The translations under genes were made by a program, and so were the position numbers. From positions 1-43,935 of IMG/VR virus record IMGVR_UViG_3300031841_005775: a stretch of 43,935 nt of DNA. The stretch is one strand, 5' to 3'. Positions 40,048-43,935 of this stretch are shown here, piece after piece; position 1 is the stretch's first letter; every line of letters starts with the position of its first letter. The notes under the pieces were generated by a model that was not told the DNA's origin, did not search any database, and saw only the letters and a list, made by a program, of their open reading frames with translations. This stretch comes from a virus.

Positions 40048-40705
40048 CTACACACAACATGATATTATACTAAATAATATACATAACTATAACATCAACA
40101 TTAAGACACGAGACATTTTCTTACATTCCGCAATAGATGGGGAAGAAGAGGGTGGAGTAGATTATAGATCAGCAATTAATTTAGAGAAAAATCTAAGGTT
40201 GCTTGATGGTATATCTAGAGAGCCCATACTTATACATATGCATCTTCCAGGTGGAGACTGGGAAGATTGTATGGCAATGTACGATACCATACAAATGTGC
40301 AAATCCCACATCACCATTCTTGCTTATGGCAAAATACAATCAGCAAGCAGCATATTACTGCAGGCTCCTGATCTCAGGATACTTATGCCCAACTCTACCA
40401 CACTAATACATTATGGCAGTATTAGCTTAGACGGAGAGCATAAAGCAGCTACCAGCGCACTACATTGGTCGGCAAGAGAAGCTGCGAAAATGATAGACAT
40501 ATTTGCTGATAGGTGTATTAAAGGTCAGATGGCTATTGAAAAGAATTGGAAAAAATTTATAGCAAAAAAACATATAGAAGCTCAACTTTCTAATAAATCA
40601 GATTGGATACTAAACGCAGAAGAAACTGTTCATTACGGTTTTGCAGATGGTATACTTGGCCAAAGAAAGTATATGAGTATAGATAGTCTCAAAAAACATA
40701 AATAA
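40037..40705 (+). CDS. ClpP-like serine protease (candidate prohead protease)
   Basis: A 222-residue ClpP/crotonase-fold protein. ILIHMHLPGGDWEDCMAMYDTI is the ClpP-type glycine strand. The catalytic Ser102 lies in GKIQSASSIL, His125 in STTLIHYGS and Asp189 in KSDWILNAEETVHYGFADGIL, so the triad is complete and spaced as in ClpP. Phages often use ClpP-like enzymes to cut scaffold or portal proteins during head assembly. The surrounding small phage genes and the possible structural protein at 41414 would fit that. A host-modifying role is the alternative. Confidence 0.82.
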   Translation: MPTSYTQHDIILNNIHNYNINIKTRDIFLHSAIDGEEEGGVDYRSAINLEKNLRLLDGISREPILIHMHLPGGDWEDCMAMYDTIQMCKSHITILAYGKIQSASSILLQAPDLRILMPNSTTLIHYGSISLDGEHKAATSALHWSAREAAKMIDIFADRCIKGQMAIEKNWKKFIAKKHIEAQLSNKSDWILNAEETVHYGFADGILGQRKYMSIDSLKKHK

Positions 40706-41352
40706 TGATTATAGAGTATGCACTACACGACCTTACAGAAAATGATCAAGAGACAAAGCAACAACTGCAAAAAGTAATTAATTTTCCAGTTAACTCTTTG
40801 TCTGTATACTCTCCTCATCTAAAACTAGCCAAATCTGTGGTTGGTGAAGCAAGATATCCTATAATGGTTAATGCTATGCTTGGATATCCCTATGGTCAAA
40901 CAGATTCTGAAACTAGACAAAAAATGGTCAAAGATGCTATAGATCTTGGGGCCAACATCATAACACTATCTTGCCAATGGCACTATGCTGTTAATCGTAA
41001 ATACGATAAAATGCGTAAAGATATTGATATGATGATAGAAGCCTGCTCAGCCAAACCAACAAGATTAAGATATATGCTAGAATACAGGGTTTTTTCATAC
41101 CAATTAATGCAAAAAATATCTGAAATCTTATTAGAAAAAAATATTAATACCATCTATATTTCTTCTGGTCAATATTTAGATAATATTTACGATAATCTTA
41201 TTGCAAGTGCGATGATTAACAAAAACGTCCCAGACATACAGATCATCTGCACGGCCAATATTTGGAATCGTGACCATATAGAGCTTTTGCATAAAAGTGA
41301 AATTTATGGTCAAACTGTACAATCTATAAATTCACTAGAATTACTATCGTAA
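40705..41352 (+). CDS. DeoC-like TIM-barrel protein lacking the Schiff-base lysine
   Basis: A 215-residue protein resembling deoxyribose-phosphate aldolase in outline: VNSLSVYSPHLKLAKSVV, YPIMVNAMLGYPYGQTDSETRQ, KDAIDLGANIITLSCQ and RYMLEYRVFSYQLM. At the place of the catalytic KTSTG motif it reads TIYISSGQY (149-157), so the Schiff-base Lys is Ile. It is therefore unlikely to be a normal DeoC aldolase. It follows the ClpP-like gene by TAATG. The family match is by eye. Confidence 0.5.
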   Translation: MIIEYALHDLTENDQETKQQLQKVINFPVNSLSVYSPHLKLAKSVVGEARYPIMVNAMLGYPYGQTDSETRQKMVKDAIDLGANIITLSCQWHYAVNRKYDKMRKDIDMMIEACSAKPTRLRYMLEYRVFSYQLMQKISEILLEKNINTIYISSGQYLDNIYDNLIASAMINKNVPDIQIICTANIWNRDHIELLHKSEIYGQTVQSINSLELLS

Positions 41353-41413
41353 AAACCTTTTTTGGTGTAGATAATTCTGTATCGTTAACTTTACAAAAAT
41401 GGAGAGATTTATT

Positions 41414-41875
41414 ATGGCAACAATGACAACTGGTTCAGCACCAGTAAATAACGGAGGCACCGCAAAAGGTATCAATACATCTAGCGTATTAGATAATTTG
41501 TCTGTTGCCTCAGAAACTGTAGACAAAACGCTTCCTAGCACAGATGTTTATGCTGCTAATGCAGATTCTCTACAACTAGACAATTTTCACACAGGTAACA
41601 CCCCAGTTGCCCGACAAATTACAGCTGGTCTTTTTGCTGGTGATCCAGATAATTTTGATGGAGTTCATGCTAGAGTAGGAACTGCTACGGTTTCCAAGTT
41701 CACTACAGCTCTTAGAAGCAATAGATTTAATGAATATACTGGAGAATGGCAATTAGGCTATCCTCAAACAACTAGCGAAACTTATGGAACTGCAGACAGT
41801 GGCGCTACTGGAGCAGGAGCTATTTCATACAAAGCTTCAAAACCATCCGTTGTCACAAAGGATTACGATGCATAA
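41414..41875 (+). CDS. Putative phage structural protein
   Basis: A 153-residue protein, with GGAGAG at 41401-41406 placing the start at the ATG at 41414. It is rich in Ala, Gly, Thr and Ser with few charged residues (ATMTTGSAPVNNGGTAKG, TADSGATGAGAISYKA), typical of virion coat, decoration or tail proteins. It has its own 61-base leader region and a strong terminator behind it, implying strong separate expression. No homologous fold is recognised. Confidence 0.6.
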   Translation: MATMTTGSAPVNNGGTAKGINTSSVLDNLSVASETVDKTLPSTDVYAANADSLQLDNFHTGNTPVARQITAGLFAGDPDNFDGVHARVGTATVSKFTTALRSNRFNEYTGEWQLGYPQTTSETYGTADSGATGAGAISYKASKPSVVTKDYDA

Positions 41876-41912
41876 TTCGCCTTGCTTCACTTAACTTTTT
41901 TACAAAAACATT

Positions 41913-41941
41913 AAACCAGGGTCAAGCTGCTCTGGTTTTTT
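41913..41941 (+). terminator. Intrinsic terminator
   Basis: AAACCAGGG (41913-41921) pairs with CTCTGGTTT (41930-41938) around an eight-base loop, giving nine pairs with one G-T, followed directly by a run of six T. It ends the plus-strand block after the presumed structural gene. The rest of the 141-base gap to 42017 shows no further clear element. Confidence 0.88.
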
Positions 41942-42016
41942 GTTTGATGTATTGATAAGGTTTGAGATCTAACTTGGATGTAGGATTTATAGAATTTTTC
42001 AAAAGGTTTATAATTT

Positions 42017-43684
42017 ATGGCTTGTAGTTGTATATGTGAATATGATGGGGTAGGCCCACCGAGTTACACAGTATATGATGCAGGCACCTGCGGAGACGGC
42101 AACCAGGCCTGTTGTAATTGTGACAGCATTTCTGTTTACTGTACCGAAGATAATAATCAAGAGATTTTCGACGCTGAATGCTATGATACCCCGGAATGTC
42201 AGGCTGATCAATATTGTGTGGAGGTATATACTGAGTGCTCTAATCAGGGGGCTGGTTGTGATGATGGGAACCAGCCTGATCCAGATCCATGCGCTCAATT
42301 CAGCGATGGTCCTATGACTAACGCAGAAGCAAATGCATATTTAACTAGCTTAGAGCCACCATGCGAAGGCACCATTAATGTGGCTGACGGAGATTGTGTA
42401 GTGGGCGGCGGTTCGTCAGGATCATGTCAGAGCGACGCTGATTGTGGTGATTGCAATGTCTGCGTAAATGGTGAATGTGCGCCTGGTGGTGGAAATCCTG
42501 GCGCCTGCACTGGTGATTGTAAATTTTGCGATAATGGAACGTGCAACGAGACAGGTCGGAATGGAAGCACATGTGAGAACAATGATTGCAAAGAATGTCA
42601 AGACGGAGCATGTCAAGCTGTTACAGCGAACAAAGCCTGCAAAGATTGCGGCAAATGCAGTGGTGGTGATTGCGTAGCAGACCCAAACAGACAGTGTGCC
42701 AACCCGTGTTGCCAAACTTGTGATCAGGGCGAATGTATAGTAAATAGTCAGTTAACTGGTAATTGCGGTATGACTTGTGATAATCAGGGGCAGCCAGTAC
42801 CGCCTGCATTAGGACCGTGCCAGCGATGTGTTCAAGGAGGTGGGCCTTGCGAATATAATAAACAAACAAGAGTAGGGCAAACTTGCGCAGAGTGCAAGAA
42901 ATGTGACGTTAATGGCGATTGCGTCAATGACGATACCCTGTCGTGCGATGACGGATCTGACAGCACATGTAAAAGGTGTAGAGGTGGATCATGTGTAACA
43001 GAAGATACATGCTCCACTCAGCCAGGCACATGCAACATATGCCTTGAAATAAACGGTTCAATGAAATGCAAACCAAATCCAGCGTTACCTTGTGTAAAAG
43101 ACAATGGAGAGTTTGAAAAGTGCTATGTTTGCGAAAACGGAAGTTGTAAGGGTCTAACAAAAAAAGAACTTTGCTATGAATGCAATGATGGAACATACAC
43201 AAGTTTTAATGGCAAAAACTGTGATATATGCAAATGGTGTAAAAATGATACGTGTCAATGCGATGACAGAGGCCTTGATGATTGTTATAGATGCAATAAT
43301 TGTAAAGTTGAATGCAGACCTACACTACCAGCATGTGACATTTCATGCCCTGGGTGTAGCAACTGTCCTTTTAGAAAAAGTGACGGCACTTGTCAGAATT
43401 GCGTATGCTCTAACATGAGCACATTCCCACCAACACCATTATGGCCAGAGCCAGGGATAACTAGGTGTGATCCCAATACTCGAACATGTCAACCTGTGCC
43501 ATGTCCTCCAGTCAATAGTGTGCTTGGTCCTTCAAATAGTGGCGGTGGTTTTACCGGTGGTGCTGGTGGCGGTGGTTTTATTGGTGGTGCTGGTGGCGGC
43601 GGTGGTGGCGGCGGTGGTGGAGGTGGAGCTGCATTTTTTAGTTTTGCTGCATTTGCTTTTGCAGTTCCTGGTGGAGCCCAATGA
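42017..43684 (+). CDS. Giant Cys-rich repeat protein with Gly-rich C-terminus
   Basis: A 555-residue protein with about 80 cysteines, nearly all before residue ~500. From about residue 135 the motif CxxCxxGxC recurs (CNVCVNGEC, CKFCDNGTC, CKECQDGAC, CGKCSGGDC, CQTCDQGEC, CKRCRGGSC, CYVCENGSC and others), each separated by a short loop with another CxxC. Asp, Asn and Gly are frequent. The last ~50 residues are poly-Gly with a hydrophobic end (AAFFSFAAFAFAVPGG). AAAAGG at 42001-42006 precedes the ATG. There is no signal peptide. The protein could be a disulfide-linked or metal-binding virion fibre. I know of no named family for it. Its 3' end is antisense to another open frame. Confidence 0.8.
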   Translation: MACSCICEYDGVGPPSYTVYDAGTCGDGNQACCNCDSISVYCTEDNNQEIFDAECYDTPECQADQYCVEVYTECSNQGAGCDDGNQPDPDPCAQFSDGPMTNAEANAYLTSLEPPCEGTINVADGDCVVGGGSSGSCQSDADCGDCNVCVNGECAPGGGNPGACTGDCKFCDNGTCNETGRNGSTCENNDCKECQDGACQAVTANKACKDCGKCSGGDCVADPNRQCANPCCQTCDQGECIVNSQLTGNCGMTCDNQGQPVPPALGPCQRCVQGGGPCEYNKQTRVGQTCAECKKCDVNGDCVNDDTLSCDDGSDSTCKRCRGGSCVTEDTCSTQPGTCNICLEINGSMKCKPNPALPCVKDNGEFEKCYVCENGSCKGLTKKELCYECNDGTYTSFNGKNCDICKWCKNDTCQCDDRGLDDCYRCNNCKVECRPTLPACDISCPGCSNCPFRKSDGTCQNCVCSNMSTFPPTPLWPEPGITRCDPNTRTCQPVPCPPVNSVLGPSNSGGGFTGGAGGGGFIGGAGGGGGGGGGGGGAAFFSFAAFAFAVPGGAQ

Positions 43685-43935
43685 ACTAAAGTGTTTATTA
43701 TACTATTCTGAGCAGTTTGGTAAAATACTCCTCCCTTTGTTTGTAGGGATTGTAAGGCAGTTGCTCCTAAAACATTTTGCCCTACTCTGCTAGATGGTAC
43801 ATTTGAGTGTTTATCAACATCTGCTTGAGTGTATTGCTTTGGGGTCCATGTTGCCCCACCATCTGATGATTCCGCAGCTAGAACATATCCTTGAGAGTTA
43901 AATCCTTCTCCAGTATTTTCATTACCTCTTTTCCA
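43489..43935 (-). CDS. Presumed structural protein, 3' end only, with Pro-rich C-terminus
   Basis: An open frame of 148 codons enters from the right edge on the minus strand and ends at TGA (43491-43489). The first part reads as ordinary protein (GFNSQGYVLAAESSDGGATW, SRVGQNVLGATALQSL, GGVFYQTAQNSIINTL). The C-terminus is proline-rich (VHWAPPGTAKANAAKLKN, then a run of Pro with Lys and Ala). No start is in the window. Its last 196 bases lie antisense to the Gly-rich end of the Cys-rich gene. The natural look of the upstream half, outside the overlap, supports a real gene; a phage virion protein is most likely. Confidence 0.6.
   Translation of the reverse strand, partial: WKRGNENTGEGFNSQGYVLAAESSDGGATWTPKQYTQADVDKHSNVPSSRVGQNVLGATALQSLQTKGGVFYQTAQNSIINTLVHWAPPGTAKANAAKLKNAAPPPPPPPPPPPPAPPIKPPPPAPPVKPPPLFEGPSTLLTGGHGTG

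Noticed and set aside
42009-42014. TATAAT as a -10 box for the Cys-rich gene
   Set aside because: It ends two bases before the ATG, so transcription would begin inside the gene, and no -35 is present at the correct distance. It is probably chance in AT-rich DNA.
41876-42016. tRNA or small RNA gene in the largest intergenic gap
   Set aside because: Apart from the terminator I find no cloverleaf arms or T-loop motif; the gap is simply AT-rich leader.
42075-43418. Several frames on both strands inside the Cys-rich gene
   Set aside because: Low-complexity readings of the repeat-rich DNA. The main frame alone has regular cysteine spacing and a ribosome site.

Overview
This AT-rich window reads as one stretch of a large tailed double-stranded DNA phage genome infecting a bacterium, probably recovered from an environmental sample. 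The genes are very tightly packed: I count about thirteen 4-base ATGA overlaps and four TAATG junctions. Shine-Dalgarno motifs and near-perfect sigma70-type promoters are present, and TAA, TAG and TGA all act as stops. Phage-style genes are present: an AEP-type primase, a sigma factor, a ClpP-like protease, an HNH nuclease, long fibre-like proteins and small phage-type hypotheticals. I see no rRNA, tRNA, insertion sequence or CRISPR array. The host cannot be named from this window. Two proteins with signal peptides suggest export across the host inner membrane.

Layout. (1) 1-4252, plus strand: the end of an AEP primase, two unknown genes, a zinc-ribbon protein with a RuvA-domain-III-like tail, a RuvB-type helicase and a KpsC/KpsS-like glycosyltransferase. 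(2) 4245-11789, minus strand: an eleven-gene surface-sugar cassette. It holds NeuB- and NeuA-type nonulosonate enzymes, two GT42-like (sialyltransferase-fold) proteins, a HAD phosphatase, a WlbA/WlbB/WlbC-like trio (oxidoreductase, acetyltransferase, aminotransferase), a sulfotransferase and two further glycosyltransferases. (3) 11823-20818, plus strand: an exported thioredoxin, a small membrane protein, an actin-like ATPase, an HNH nuclease, an exported trypsin-like protease, a subtilase resembling intracellular subtilisins, and two large fibre-like proteins (cupredoxin plus LamG-like; Ig/cadherin-like plus Thr-Gly-Asp repeats plus a seven-repeat RCC1 propeller). (4) 20802-25484, minus strand: a second glycan cassette with a fused glycosyltransferase, a sulfotransferase, a third GT42-like protein, a cupin and a GT60-like enzyme. 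(5) 25627-41875, plus strand: a macro-domain protein, a third glycan cassette (including adjacent GT11 and GT6 genes, as in histo-blood-group synthesis, three methyltransferases and a sulfotransferase), nucleotide enzymes (GuaC and a nucleoside deoxyribosyltransferase-like protein), a PAP2 phosphatase, a sigma factor, a ClpP-like protease and a DeoC-like barrel, ending at a clear intrinsic terminator. (6) 42017-43935: an extraordinary protein with about 80 cysteines, whose glycine-rich 3' end lies antisense to the proline-rich end of a converging, truncated minus-strand gene.

How the genes may work together (inference). About fourteen glycosyltransferases, three sulfotransferases and three methyltransferases, with enzymes that make activated nonulosonic and acylamino sugars, suggest the phage builds or remodels an elaborate glycan. 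The target could be its own virion fibres or the host surface. The paired GT11/GT6 genes and the NeuB/NeuA/GT42-like genes together resemble animal-type glycan synthesis and are the most striking theme. The RuvB gene beside a RuvA-domain-III-like partner, and the actin-like ATPase beside a membrane protein, are the other main candidates for undescribed systems.
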